From positions 37,494,492 through 37,558,491 of the forward strand of contig CM077600.1 of the NCBI GenBank assembly GCA_039654915.1: DNA of 64,000 bases, in the 5' to 3' direction. The DNA is from Aquilaria yunnanensis (taxonomy: Eukaryota; Streptophyta; Magnoliopsida; Malvales; Thymelaeaceae). The notes under the pieces were generated by a model. It had not been told where the DNA came from. It searched no databases and saw only the letters and a program-made list of their open reading frames with translations. Below, in pieces: positions 10,010-20,450 of this stretch; positions within the stretch are counted from its first letter, which is position 1; each line of letters begins with the position of its first letter. The position numbers were made by a program, and so were the translations under genes.

Positions 10010-13000
10010 TCAGATTTTTGGTTTTGGAGGCTTTGGAGGTTTGAGGAAGGATTTTGAAGGTCTGCTCAGGATATCGGCAAGAGTGTTGGAGGTGCCCTTT
10101 ATATGCTTAACGTCGAAGCTGAAGCGGACGAACCATTGTTGCCAGCGAAGCAGCAGATAATTAGGGAGTTGTTTCTGCATGTAGTTCAGCATACGAGGGA
10201 ATGCTGACATGTCCATCTCGACAAGGAAATGGTGACCAATGAGGTGGAACTGGAACTTCTCAATCCCACGTTTAACGGCCAAGATTTCTTTGTAGGTGGA
10301 GTGGTAGTGCTTCTCTGACTCTTTGAATTCTCCACTGTTGTAGCAGCATACGTGTCGGACTCCATTGATCTCTTCAAGGAGGACCGCTCCCCAATATTCA
10401 TCTGAGGCGTCCGTCTGGAGTATCCTTTTTTCTTTGTCGGGAATCTTGAGTGGTGGCAGATTCTGAACCACTTCTTTAAGCTTGAGGATAGCTCGTCGGT
10501 GCAGGTCGGACCAGGGCGGTGAGATCTTTCTGAGATACACGTGTAAAGGATGGAGAATGGAAGACAGCTTTGGGATGAACTCGCGGATATAATTGACAAG
10601 GCCGAGAATTTGCTGGACTTGTCGTCTTGTGAGATGATTATCCGGAAAGTTCATGATCTTGGTAGCAATGTGCAGCTGAGGATGGTACTTGCTGTTTTTG
10701 ATCTGGACTCCAAGGAATTCGATGGAAGTCTGACCAAGGACCATCTTGCTTTGGGAGAGCATTACTCCATTATTTTTAACTATCTGGGCAAACTGAGCTA
10801 ATAACTTCAAATGGGTACCTGTGCAAGGGGAAAACAATAAAATATCGTCAATATAAACAAGGGCCGACTGCAGTATCGGCTCGAAGATTCGGATCATGGC
10901 CTTCTGGAACAATGAGGGTGCCGTCTTTAGACCAAAAGGAAGCACCGTCCATTGGTAATGGTGGTCTGGGATGCAGAAGGCAGTTTTGTATTTGTCTGGA
11001 GGAGAGATTGACAATTGCCAGAAGCCAGACTTAAGGTCAAACTTGGAGAAGACCTTGGCATTCGTCAGATTGGCGAAGAGAGTGTTTTTCCGTGGTAACG
11101 GAAACTTGACGTCAGCAACAAACTCATTCAGGGGCTTGTAATCAATAACAAGCCTGGGCTTCTTTCTTTTCTGTTCTGAATGTTTGTTGACGTAGAAGGC
11201 CTGGCAGGCCCACGAAGAGGTTGTGGGCTCAATGAGGTTTTGGGCCTTGAGCTCTTGCAGCTCTTGGATCGCCATCTTTTTCTCCTCTGGGCTCATTCCC
11301 GAATGGGTAGCCTTTGTTGGGTTAACATCCTCATTCTTCTTGAAAGGTATTTCGATGAAGAACTTGGGATTCTTCCAAAGGGGAAGATGATGCTTTTGTT
11401 CGAACTCAGCATGTGACTCAGCACAGGATTGCTGGATGAGAGCTTGCATAATTGTGCCATACACTGGGTCACTTTCAGATTGAATCTGACTTGCTGAGAG
11501 AGCTTCTCCTTCTGTTGAGTAAAGTCTTGGAGTTGTTGTCCATGGAAGGAAAAACTTGTGTAGCTGCAGACCTTTATCAGTCCATCTTTGAACTGATATC
11601 TTCTTGATGATGTCGAAGCCAAGGATCATATCTCTGCCATGGTTATAACCAAATACAGTAGTAACTACGTACTTTGTAGGAGAGAACTTGATCCGGATTG
11701 GCTTACTTATCTTGGTGACATAGAAGACACCATTTGCAGCTCGGAATCTTTCATTGCAAGGTCGCCACATTCTTTCTGGAAGGAGAGAAGGGTTGACAAT
11801 GGTGTTTGTGGCACCAGTATCAAACAGAGCAATCACCGGGATTGGTCTTGCATACTTATCCAGGAGAATGTTGATCTTGGCTTGGGGTATGATTTGAGCA
11901 GCAAAGAGGGAGGACTGCATCGGGGAGATCTGTACTGTGTAGATTGAAGCTTTCTCTGGATCAGAATCAGACTCTGAGGAGTAGGCTTCAATAGCAAAGA
12001 GGCCAGATGCCTCATCTTCTGTTTCTGAGAAAATGGACTCCATGTCGTCATTGGAAAGATCAGCGCCAGTGACTTGGGAAATGGTGTGCGCCATTTTCTT
12101 CTTTGACTTGTTGTTCTTCTTAGGACAGTCTTTGGCAAAGTGTCCTGGTTGTCGGCAGATGAAACAGTGTTTGAATTTGCCGCTATTCTTCTTGTATCGG
12201 AAGAATCTTTTCTTCTTTCTTCTGAATCGACGAGGGCGATCAGGAGAATAGATTCTACGTCTATGGTGTTTCTTCCGAGGGGTGTTGCAGTTACAAGTGC
12301 CTTTGTCTTTGCACTTGATTGTTAACTCAGGCTGCTGGCAGGCTTTATCAAACAGGCTTTGAGACTGGTTGAAATCCTTGAAGAAGGAGTGAGTGTTGCA
12401 CAGCTTCCTGAGGGCCATCATAAGGACTTGGTGGAGCTTACCAAAAGAATAATCTTTGAAAGCTTGTCCACTCTGCTGTATGATGCGAAAAGCTTCCTGG
12501 CCAATTGTGTCTGGCACAGAATTTAAGTATGCCTGCTTCAGGTTGTTGTCAGCTTCATAACCGGTGCAGATTAGGTAGAAGTGTCTGAGCATACTTTCAT
12601 AGTGCTTCTCAAGATCTTTTCGGTTGTATGAGCAGCACTTCATCTTAAAGAATTCTTCTCTAGCTATATCCAGAAGAGCTTCTGGTTCACCAATGAATTC
12701 TTTGTATAGCTTGAGAACGAACTCTGTAGTTGTTGGTGTCTGGGCTAATTCAAGCTGGCGGTATTCTCCAATACTCATGAACCAGTGTTTAAGGATACCA
12801 GACATACCAGCAATGAAGGCACAGTTGACCTTCAGATGAGTAGCACCTTCTCGTTGTAGTTGAGTGAGACACCAGGCATGAAATTCAAGAAACTTCTCAT
12901 GCCACTTGGCTGTTGGAATTCCTTCAAGAGACAATGTGACATTCAGTGAAGGAGGTTGCCAAACAGGGTCAAGATTTACCACCGGAGGATCTTCATCCAT

Positions 13001-14098
13001 TTGGACAAAGGGTTGTTGAGGAGGACCAGGTGGTGGTCCAGGAGAAGGTCCTGGCGGTGGAGCCGGAGGTGGTTGTTGCTGAGGCAGAGGCTGAGCTTGT
13101 TGTGTTCCAGCATCTGTTGTAGTTGACTCAGCTGGTTGAGCATGGCTAGTAGCTCCTTGGGCCATGTAGACTTGAGCTTCTGAGGAAGAAGTTGAGAATG
13201 AATCATCTTCTTCATATTCGCTTGATGAGGTAGAACTTAAGTCTTGTTGGGCCGCATAGGCAGAAGGAGAACTAGGCTGCTGTATCTGTTGGTCAAGGAA
13301 TCCAAGAATGGGATTGGATTGGGCCATCCATGTCTGGTGTGAAGGTTCTTGGATCTTGATGGGCTTTTGAGGATAAGCTGGGCCTTTTTGTTTTCTATCT
13401 GGATTAGGAGTTTGGGCCGGAGTATAACTGGACCAGGTAGGAGAGCTGGGCCAAGTAGGTTGAGGCCTGGGAGGCTGATAGGCTGGTTTAGAAAGGAGAG
13501 CTGGCAGAGGTTTAAAGATACCTCTAGAAGAAGGAGGAGGAGGATGGTAAGCCGGGTTTGGGCTTGTTCTGAATGGGTCAGGCGAATGAAATATTGAGGA
13601 AAAGGATTCAGGATACTTAGGCTGTTGTTGCTGGGCCTGAAGATGCCTGAGCTGTTCCTTCAAGTGTTGGATCTCCTGTTCTTGGGCCGTAGAGTTTTCA
13701 TGTCGGGCTATGAGGCCAAGAATCTCCTGATGGAGGTAGTTGATCCGTTGCTGACATTGTGTTAATGGATCAATGATCATCTGATCCATCTTTTGCTCCA
13801 AGCGGACTTGGTTGTGCTCGATTCTGCTGAGAACTTTGTTTTGAGACACCATGTTCTCAGATTGCCAATTGAGAACTTGTTCAGCAGCTGAGGTTTCCCG
13901 TCGTCTTCCTTCTGAATCAACCGTTGAAGGTTGAGGTACCTTCCAGGTATGCTTTGTTGATGTAGAAGGATCATTGAATGCCAAAGGGGGAAAATCTTCA
14001 GGAGCACTTTCAAACACATTAACTTCAGGAGTAAAACAAGGAGGTTGTTCATTCCTGAGTTGTTTGATGGCTTTCTTGTAGTAAGGATGACATGGCAT
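10010..14098 (-). CDS. Viral capsid-protease-reverse transcriptase-RNase H polyprotein (intact copy)
   Basis: An open frame of 1362 aa from the ATG at 14096-14098. Domains in order: a likely coiled coil at about residues 100-175 (heptad-like, Gln-rich), a Pro-rich linker, a capsid core, basic residues, a CCHC zinc knuckle from Cys645 (CFICRQPGHFAKDC), an aspartic protease with active-site Asp760 (LFDTGATNT), a reverse transcriptase with YIDD at 1082-1085, and RNase H starting at TDASDEYWG (Asp1230). It ends in a Lys/Pro tail. No integrase follows. The frame can be extended upstream to 14290, but those 64 residues are mostly antisense movement-protein sequence across the palindrome junction and are an artefact. 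Whether it is expressed cannot be judged; its own promoter lies downstream. Confidence 0.88.
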   Translation of the reverse strand: MPCHPYYKKAIKQLRNEQPPCFTPEVNVFESAPEDFPPLAFNDPSTSTKHTWKVPQPSTVDSEGRRRETSAAEQVLNWQSENMVSQNKVLSRIEHNQVRLEQKMDQMIIDPLTQCQQRINYLHQEILGLIARHENSTAQEQEIQHLKEQLRHLQAQQQQPKYPESFSSIFHSPDPFRTSPNPAYHPPPPSSRGIFKPLPALLSKPAYQPPRPQPTWPSSPTWSSYTPAQTPNPDRKQKGPAYPQKPIKIQEPSHQTWMAQSNPILGFLDQQIQQPSSPSAYAAQQDLSSTSSSEYEEDDSFSTSSSEAQVYMAQGATSHAQPAESTTTDAGTQQAQPLPQQQPPPAPPPGPSPGPPPGPPQQPFVQMDEDPPVVNLDPVWQPPSLNVTLSLEGIPTAKWHEKFLEFHAWCLTQLQREGATHLKVNCAFIAGMSGILKHWFMSIGEYRQLELAQTPTTTEFVLKLYKEFIGEPEALLDIAREEFFKMKCCSYNRKDLEKHYESMLRHFYLICTGYEADNNLKQAYLNSVPDTIGQEAFRIIQQSGQAFKDYSFGKLHQVLMMALRKLCNTHSFFKDFNQSQSLFDKACQQPELTIKCKDKGTCNCNTPRKKHHRRRIYSPDRPRRFRRKKKRFFRYKKNSGKFKHCFICRQPGHFAKDCPKKNNKSKKKMAHTISQVTGADLSNDDMESIFSETEDEASGLFAIEAYSSESDSDPEKASIYTVQISPMQSSLFAAQIIPQAKINILLDKYARPIPVIALFDTGATNTIVNPSLLPERMWRPCNERFRAANGVFYVTKISKPIRIKFSPTKYVVTTVFGYNHGRDMILGFDIIKKISVQRWTDKGLQLHKFFLPWTTTPRLYSTEGEALSASQIQSESDPVYGTIMQALIQQSCAESHAEFEQKHHLPLWKNPKFFIEIPFKKNEDVNPTKATHSGMSPEEKKMAIQELQELKAQNLIEPTTSSWACQAFYVNKHSEQKRKKPRLVIDYKPLNEFVADVKFPLPRKNTLFANLTNAKVFSKFDLKSGFWQLSISPPDKYKTAFCIPDHHYQWTVLPFGLKTAPSLFQKAMIRIFEPILQSALVYIDDILLFSPCTGTHLKLLAQFAQIVKNNGVMLSQSKMVLGQTSIEFLGVQIKNSKYHPQLHIATKIMNFPDNHLTRRQVQQILGLVNYIREFIPKLSSILHPLHVYLRKISPPWSDLHRRAILKLKEVVQNLPPLKIPDKEKRILQTDASDEYWGAVLLEEINGVRHVCCYNSGEFKESEKHYHSTYKEILAVKRGIEKFQFHLIGHHFLVEMDMSAFPRMLNYMQKQLPNYLLLRWQQWFVRFSFDVKHIKGTSNTLADILSRPSKSFLKPPKPPKPKI

Positions 14099-14106
14099 CT
14101 TAACTT

Positions 14107-14737
14107 TGGTGCTGTTCGCCTTGCTCTCACCTACCACGGAAGAAAAGGATTGCCAGTTACTGCACGTCTCGCCTTGCTTGACTCTCGATATAAGAAGTAC
14201 AAGCATGCTTGTATAGGTACTGTCGATACCACTCTTAACGCCGGTACAATCCTTATGACGTTCTTCCCCAACTTCTGTATGGCTCTTCAAGACTCACATC
14301 TCCTATCAGCTTTGAAGATCCAGATTCAGATAACTGGTGCAGAACAAGTCTCTACCACCCTGACATCTACCCTGCACTATCAGATGGCGTACAGAGTCCA
14401 GAACCAGAAGTTAAGATGCCATGTCATCCTTACTACAAGAAAGCCATCAAACAACTCAGGAAGGAACAACCTCCTTGTTTTACTCCTGAAGTTAATGTGT
14501 TTGAAAGTGCTCCTGAAGATTTTCCCCCTTTGGCATTCAATGATCCTTCTACATCAACAAAGCATACCTGGAAGGTACCTCAACCTTCAACGGTTGATTC
14601 AGAAGGAAGACGACGGGAAACCTCAGCTGCTGAACAAGTTCTCAATTGGCAATCTGAGAACATGGTGTCTCAAAACAAAGTTCTCAGCAGAATCGAGCAC
14701 AACTAAGTCCGCTTGGAGCAAAAGATGGATCAGATGA
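14107..14737 (+). pseudogene. Viral movement-protein fragment (30K superfamily), 5'-truncated
   Basis: The single-copy spacer of the palindrome reads, on the plus strand, as the C-terminal part of a Caulimoviridae movement protein. Visible stretches include YHGRKGLPVTARLALLDSRY (with the conserved Asp of the 30K fold) and NAGTILMTFFPNFCMALQD. The 5' part is missing. The frame stays open to 14737, overlapping the capsid frame for about 320 bases in another phase (frame offset -1). Beyond 14410 its residues are the shadow of the capsid frame, so the real C-terminus is uncertain. Confidence 0.7.
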
Positions 14738-17700
14738 TCATTGATCCATTAACACAATGTCAGCAACGGATCAACTACCTCCATCAGGAGATTCTTGGCC
14801 TCATAGCCCGACATGAAAACTCTACGGCCCAAGAACAAGAGATCCAACACTTGAAGGAACAGCTCAGGCATCTTCAGGCCCAGCAACAACAGCCTAAGTA
14901 TCCTGAATCCTTTTCCTCAATATTTCATTCGCCTGACCCATTCAGAACAAGCCCAAACCCGGCTTACCATCCTCCTCCTCCTTCTTCTAGAGGTATCTTT
15001 AAACCTCTGCCAGCTCTCCTTTCTAAACCAGCCTATCAGCCTCCCAGGCCTCAACCTACTTGGCCCAGCTCTCCTACCTGGTCCAGTTATACTCCGGCCC
15101 AAACTCCTAATCCAGATAGAAAACAAAAAGGCCCAGCTTATCCTCAAAAGCCCATCAAGATCCAAGAACCTTCACACCAGACATGGATGGCCCAGTCCAA
15201 TCCCATTCTTGGATTCCTTGACCAACAGATACAGCAGCCTAGTTCTCCTTCTGCCTATGCGGCCCAACAAGACTTAAGTTCTACCTCATCAAGCGAATAT
15301 GAAGAAGATGATTCATTCTCAACTTCTTCCTCAGAAGCTCAAGTCTACATGGCCCAAGGAGCTACTAGCCATGCTCAACCAGCTGAGTCAATTACAACAG
15401 ATGCTGGAACACAACAAGCTCAGCCTCTGCCTCAGCAACAACCACCTCCAGCTCCATCGCCAGGACCTCCTCCTGGACCACCACCTGGTCCTCCTCAACA
15501 ACCCTTTGTCCAAATGGATGAAGATCCTCCGGTGGTAAATCTTGACCCTGTTTGGCAACCTCCTTCACTGAATGTCACATTGTCTCTTGAAGGAATTCCA
15601 ACAGCCAAGTGGCATGAGAAGTTTCTTGAATTTCATGCCTGGTGTCTCACTCAACTACAACGAGAAGGTGCTACTCATCTGAAGGTCAACTGTGCCTTCA
15701 TTGCTGGTATGTCCGGTATCCTTAAACACTGGTTCATGAGTATTGGAGAATACCGCCAGCTTGAATTAGCCCAGACACCAACAACTACAGAGTTCGTTCT
15801 CAAGCTATACAAAGAATTCATTGGTGAACCAGAAGCTCTTCTGGATATAGCTAGAGAAGAATTCTTTAAGATGAAGTGCTGCTCATACAACCGAAAAGAT
15901 CTTGAGAAGCACTATGAAAGTATGCTCAGACGCTTCTACCTAATCTGCACCGGTTATGAAGCTGACAACAACCTGAAGCAGGCATACTTAAATTCTGTGC
16001 CAGACACAATTGGCTAGGAAGCTCTTCGCATCATACAGCAGAGTGGACAAGCTTTCAAAGATTATTCTTTTGGTAAGCTCCACCAAGTCCTTATGATGGC
16101 CCTCAGGAAGCTGTGCAACACTCACTCCTTCTTCAAGGATTTCAACCAGTCTCAAAGCCTGTTTGATAAAGCCTGCCAGCAGCCTGAGTTAACAATCAAG
16201 TGCAAAGACAAAGGCACTTGTAACTGCAACACCCCTCGGAAAAAACACCATAGACGTAGAATCTATTCTCCTGATCGCCCTCGTCGATTCAGAAGAAAGA
16301 AGAAAAGATTCTTCCGATACAAGAAGAATAGCGGCAAATTCAAACGCTGTTTCATCTGCCGACAACCAGGACACTTTGCCAAAGACTGTCCTAAGAAGAA
16401 CAACAAGTCAAAGAATAAAATGGCGCACACCATTTCCCAAGTCACTGGCGCTGATCTTTCCAATGACGACATGGAGTCCATTTTCTCAGAAACAGAAGAT
16501 GAGGCATCTGGCCTCTTTGCTATTGAAGCCTACTCCTCAGAGTCTGATTCTGATCCAGAGAAAGCTTCAATCTACACAGTACAGATCTCCCCGATGCAGT
16601 CCTCTCTCTTTGCTGCTCAAATCATACCCCAAGCCAAGATCAACATTCTCCTGGATAAGTATGCAAGACCAATCCCGGTGATTGCTCTGTTTGATACTGG
16701 TGCCACAAACACCATTGTCAACCCTTCTCTCCTTCCAGAAAGAATGTGGCGACCTTGCAATGAAAGATTCCGAGCTGCAAATGGTGTCTTCTATGTCACC
16801 AAGATAAGTAAGCCAATCCGGATCAAGTTCTCTCCTACAAAGTACGTAGTTACTACTGTATTTGGTTATAACCATGGCAGAGATATGATCCTTGGCTTCG
16901 ACATCATCAAGAAGATATCAGTTCAAAGATGGACTGATAAAGGTCTGCAGCTACACAAGTTTTTCCTTCCATGGACAACAACTCCAAGACTTTACTCAAC
17001 AGAAGGAGAAGCTCTCTCAGCAAGTCAGATTCAATCTGAAAGTGACCCAGTGTATGGCACAATTATGCAAGCTCTCATCCAGCAATCCTGTGCTGAGTCA
17101 CATGCTGAGTTCGAACAAAAGCATCATCTTCCCCTTTGGAAGAATCCCAAGTTCTTCATCGAAATACCTTTCAAGAAGAATGAGGATGTTAACCCAACAA
17201 AGGCTACCCATTCGGGAATGAGCCCAGAGGAGAAAAAGATGGCGATCCAAGAGCTGCAAGAGCTCAAGGCCCAAAACTTCATTGAGCCCACAACCTCTTC
17301 GTGGGCCTGCCAGGCCTTCTACGTCAACAAACATTCAGAACAGAAAAGAAAGAAGCCCAGGCTTGTTATTGATTACAAGCCCCTGAATGAGTTTGTTGCT
17401 GACGTCAAGTTTCCGTTACCACGGAAAAACACTCTCTTCGCCAATCTGACGAATACCAAGGTCTTCTCCAAGTTTGACCTTAAGTCTGGCTTCTGGCAAT
17501 TGTCAATCTCTCCTCCAGACAAATACAAAACTGCCTTCTGCATCCCAGACCACCATTACCAATGGACGGTGCTTCCTTTTGGTCTAAAGACGGCACCCTC
17601 ATTGTTCCAGAAGGCCATGATCAGAATCTTCGAGCCGATATTGCAGTCGGCCCTTGTTTATATTGATGATATTTTATTGTTTTCCCATTGTACAGGTACC

Positions 17701-18504
17701 CATTTGAAGTTATTAGCTCAGTTTGCCCAGATAGTTAAAAATAATGGAGTAATGCTCTCCCAAAGCAAGATGGTCCTTGGTCAGACTTCCATCGAATTCC
17801 TTGGAGTCCAGATCAAAAACAGCAAGTACCATCCTCAGCCGCACATTGCTACCAAGATCATGAACTTTCCGGATAATCATCTCACGAGACGACAAGTCCA
17901 GCAAATTCTCGGCCTTGTCAATTATATCCGCGAGTTCATCCCAAAGCTGTCTTCCATTCTCCATCCTTTACACGTGTATCTCAGAAAGATCTCACCGCCC
18001 TGGTCCGACCTGCACCGACGAGCTATCCTCAAGCTTAAAGAAGTGGTTCAGAATCTGCCACCACTCAAGATTCCCGACAAAGGAAAAAGGATACTCCAGA
18101 CGGACGCCTCAGATGAATATTGGGGAGCGGTCCTCCTTGAAGAGATCAATGGAGTCCGACACGTATGCTGCTACAACAGTGGAGAATTCAAAGAGTCAGA
18201 GAAGCACTACCACTCCACCTACAAAGAAATCTTGGCCGTTAAACGTGGGATTGAGAAGTTCCAGTTCCACCTCATTGGTCACCATTTCCTTGTCGAGATG
18301 GACATGTCAGCATTCCCTCGTATGCTGAACTACATGCAGAAACAACTCCCTAATTATCTGCTGCTTCGCTGGCAACAATGGTTCGTCCGCTTCAGCTTCG
18401 ACGTTAAGCATATAAAGGGCACCTCCAACACTCTTGCCGATATCCTGAGCAGACCTTCAAAATCCTTCCTCAAACCTCCAAAGCCTCCAAAACCAAAAAT
18501 CTGA
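14416..18504 (+). pseudogene. Viral capsid-protease-RT-RNase H polyprotein, right copy, two nonsense codons
   Basis: Same 1363-codon frame and domain order as the left copy: CCHC Cys codon at 16348, protease Asp codon at 16693, YIDD with first Asp codon at 17665, RNase H Asp codon at 18103. In-frame stops occur at 14704-14706 (near residue 97) and 16015-16017 (near residue 534); in both cases the other copy has a Gln codon and the change is C to T. The piece after the second stop, holding the zinc knuckle, protease, RT and RNase H, is uninterrupted. Further missense differences from the left copy include changes next to the zinc knuckle (His/Arg) and after YIDD (Pro/His). Confidence 0.88.
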
Positions 18505-18505
18505 G

Positions 18506-19699
18506 ATGGCCTCTTCCTCCTCTTCTAGTCCCCCAGTTTTTAACAAGGATGAAAATCTCCCGGTTGATGTTGAAAGATATGAGCATCAGTCCTTCATCTT
18601 CACCCAGAGACACAGAGTCTTCCACTATCATGTCTCCCTCATTGAGAGGTATGGTTTCGATGACTGCCCTGTTAAACCTGTCGGGATTCATCCCCAGTTT
18701 CCTTTCGCTCATCTCTTCTCCATCCCTGATGTCTTCACTTTCCCTCCATCAGCTCTCTGCTTTTTCTGGTACCTATGCTCTGTTCATACCATAGGTATTT
18801 TTTTTAATATTTCAGAACTCCACCAGCTTCTCTCCTATTCCTCAAATTTCCATTCTGATTTCTCTTCTGACCTCTCTGTTTTTCTCTCCTGGTTTGATCC
18901 AATCTGCACATGGATTGACCACCTTCATAAGTCCTACAAAGCCCTCAACCCAGCTATCCCAGACCGCCGAATAGGCTATCAGTTAAATAATATTTCTCCC
19001 GCTAACTCTTGTATGAATTATGGGGTTAGCCATGTTATTTATTTCTTCCATAGGCCTATTACCTTTACCAAGTCTCCTTCTGGCCTTAAATTTATCCCTT
19101 CTCCCTCCTATTATCATTATAAAAACCTAGACTTCAACCTAGCCCAAGTTCCATGGCAACGACATTCTGAATACCGAGCCTTTATGCGGGAAGCTTATCG
19201 ATACAACCACACTGTGTTCTCTATGGAGCTCTGGCCCCATGACTCTCCTGAATGGCCATCCTATCCAATGGACTACCAAGAAATGATCCATGAAGCTCTC
19301 CAGTCTTTTGATGATCTTCAGCGTCTCCGCCGTCACAAAGAATGACGAGAAAGAGCTATAGCCACTCAGAAGGCTATTAACCAAATCAACTGCCCTGCTC
19401 CGACTCCTTCTTCACCACTGACCATCGAAGAAGAAGAAGACGAAGATCTTCCGTTGACCCAGACAAGCGAACACCTTATCATGCCTGACTGTGGTTGCGG
19501 ATTCATCTGCATTCACTGGAAGCGTCTCAATGGACCTGACCCGGATGACCCGTCAATGGATGACCCACGAATCGATGACCCATATTTTTGGCGCGAAAGA
19601 CAGACCCAAAGTGACTCTGAAGATTCAAACCACAACTGGCCCCTGGACCCATATGCTTTCCCAGAGCCTGCCTTCAGAGACAACAAAAAATGGAATTAA
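18506..19699 (+). pseudogene. Viral second frame, right copy, one nonsense codon
   Basis: Counterpart of 8815-10008. Its ATG at 18506-18508 sits one base after the polyprotein TGA (18502-18504). A TGA at 19343-19345, where the left copy has an Arg CGA codon, cuts the product to 279 aa and removes the basic/acidic C-terminal part with the CGCGFICIHW motif. Again the change is C to T. Other differences from the left copy are an Asn/His and an Asn/Asp substitution. Function unknown. Confidence 0.75.
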
Positions 19700-19808
19700 A
19701 GTGATCTCCAGCTGGCACAGTACTATTTTACAGCTGGCCTGTTAGTGCTTGTAATAATAAGATTCCGGTTAGTGGCCTGTCACTTCCGGTCTAGCATTAT
19801 TAGTTTTA

Positions 19809-19826
19809 GACGTAAGCTCTTACGTC
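19809..19826. promoter_or_regulatory. as-1-like palindromic activator site, right copy
   Basis: GACGTAAG-CT-CTTACGTC, a perfect inverted pair containing TGACGTAAG on the minus strand (CTTACGTCA on plus), 33 bp upstream of the TATA box. This matches the bZIP-bound as-1 type half-sites of caulimovirid promoters. Confidence 0.65.
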
Positions 19827-19858
19827 ACTAAGTTTGTTTGTTTTCTCCTTCCTCCGCC

Positions 19859-19865
19859 TATATAA
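19859..19865 (+). promoter_or_regulatory. Viral promoter TATA box, right copy
   Basis: TATATAA within CCGCCTATATAAGGAGGCC, followed about 30 bp on by a CT-rich probable start and leader region. The placement after the coding frames and before the leader is that of a pararetroviral pregenomic-RNA promoter. It points rightward, out of the palindrome. Confidence 0.75.
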
Positions 19866-20013
19866 GGAGGCCTCATTACTCTTGTAAGATATCCTGGAGC
19901 TAATATAGAACTCCTTTCTTACTTCTCTCTCTATGTTCTTATATTCTCACTAGAAAATTCTGGTTAAAGGGTGAGGCAGAAGTTCTTAGTTTCTCAACTC
20001 TGTCCGATAATCT

Positions 20014-20122
20014 GAGTTGCCACCCTCGTGGATCCTCTCAGGTTTAGATCATCTTCAAGCTTATAATAATTAAGCTTGAAGGCAAATGATGACTTAGGAG
20101 TTGCCACTCTGTGGATCCTCTC
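20014..20122 (+). repeat. Leader direct repeat flanking a perfect stem-loop
   Basis: GAGTTGCCACCCTCGTGGAT at 20014 recurs, slightly altered, at 20098 (period 84 bp). Between the two lies a perfect 11 bp inverted repeat, CTTCAAGCTTA (20053-20063) and TAAGCTTGAAG (20071-20081), with loop TAATAAT. It lies in the presumed leader between TATA box and primer site, where Caulimoviridae RNA is structured. Confidence 0.65.
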
Positions 20123-20434
20123 TTCAAGTCGTCCTCTGCCTTCAATCATAATTGTTGTAATCTACCGGTCTCGATCCCCAGTGATATGTCCGGATAATCC
20201 AGTAACGTGTTTTTCAAATATGTTTTCAAAGGTTTTTCAAAAAATCTTCAGAAAAGATTTATTTGTGTGGGAAAGTCCTGGAGAATGCCTCCTGGAACTC
20301 TGGTGCTCGGGGCCTGATGCTTATGGAAAAGTTGGCTAGAGCTTATGAGTTCATTGCGTGTTCTTGGACTATATCACAGTTAATCTTTCCTGTTGATTTC
20401 CAGAATCCTGCGATTTTGCAGTTCTGCTTGTCCT

Positions 20435-20450
20435 TGGTATATTGAGCTGG
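20435..20450 (+). promoter_or_regulatory. Possible reverse-transcription primer-binding site, right copy
   Basis: TGGTATATTGAGCTGG resembles the initiator tRNA-Met complement TGGTATCAGAGC, with an internal difference. It lies about 570 bp downstream of the TATA box and before the probable start of the movement-protein frame, which suits a Caulimoviridae primer site. The imperfect match keeps confidence low. Confidence 0.3.

Larger units (their letters stand above)
7919..14106 (-). mobile_element. Endogenous pararetrovirus (Caulimoviridae, florendovirus-like), left copy
   Basis: Integrated viral DNA reading leftward: capsid-protease-RT-RNase H frame (14098 to 10010), second frame (10008 to 8815), then promoter and leader. 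Gag-pol-like domains with no integrase, no long terminal repeats and a promoter placed after the coding region are typical of circular plant pararetroviruses that integrate passively. Two frames, with an unknown protein following RNase H, resembles florendovirus organisation; that genus-level call is an inference. The movement-protein region is absent from this copy. Both long frames are open. Confidence 0.88.

Noticed and set aside
14099..14290. 64-residue N-terminal extension of the left viral polyprotein frame
   Set aside because: It is mainly the antisense of the movement-protein spacer across the palindrome junction; the right copy and the shared-arm boundary show that the frame proper starts at the ATG at 14096-14098.
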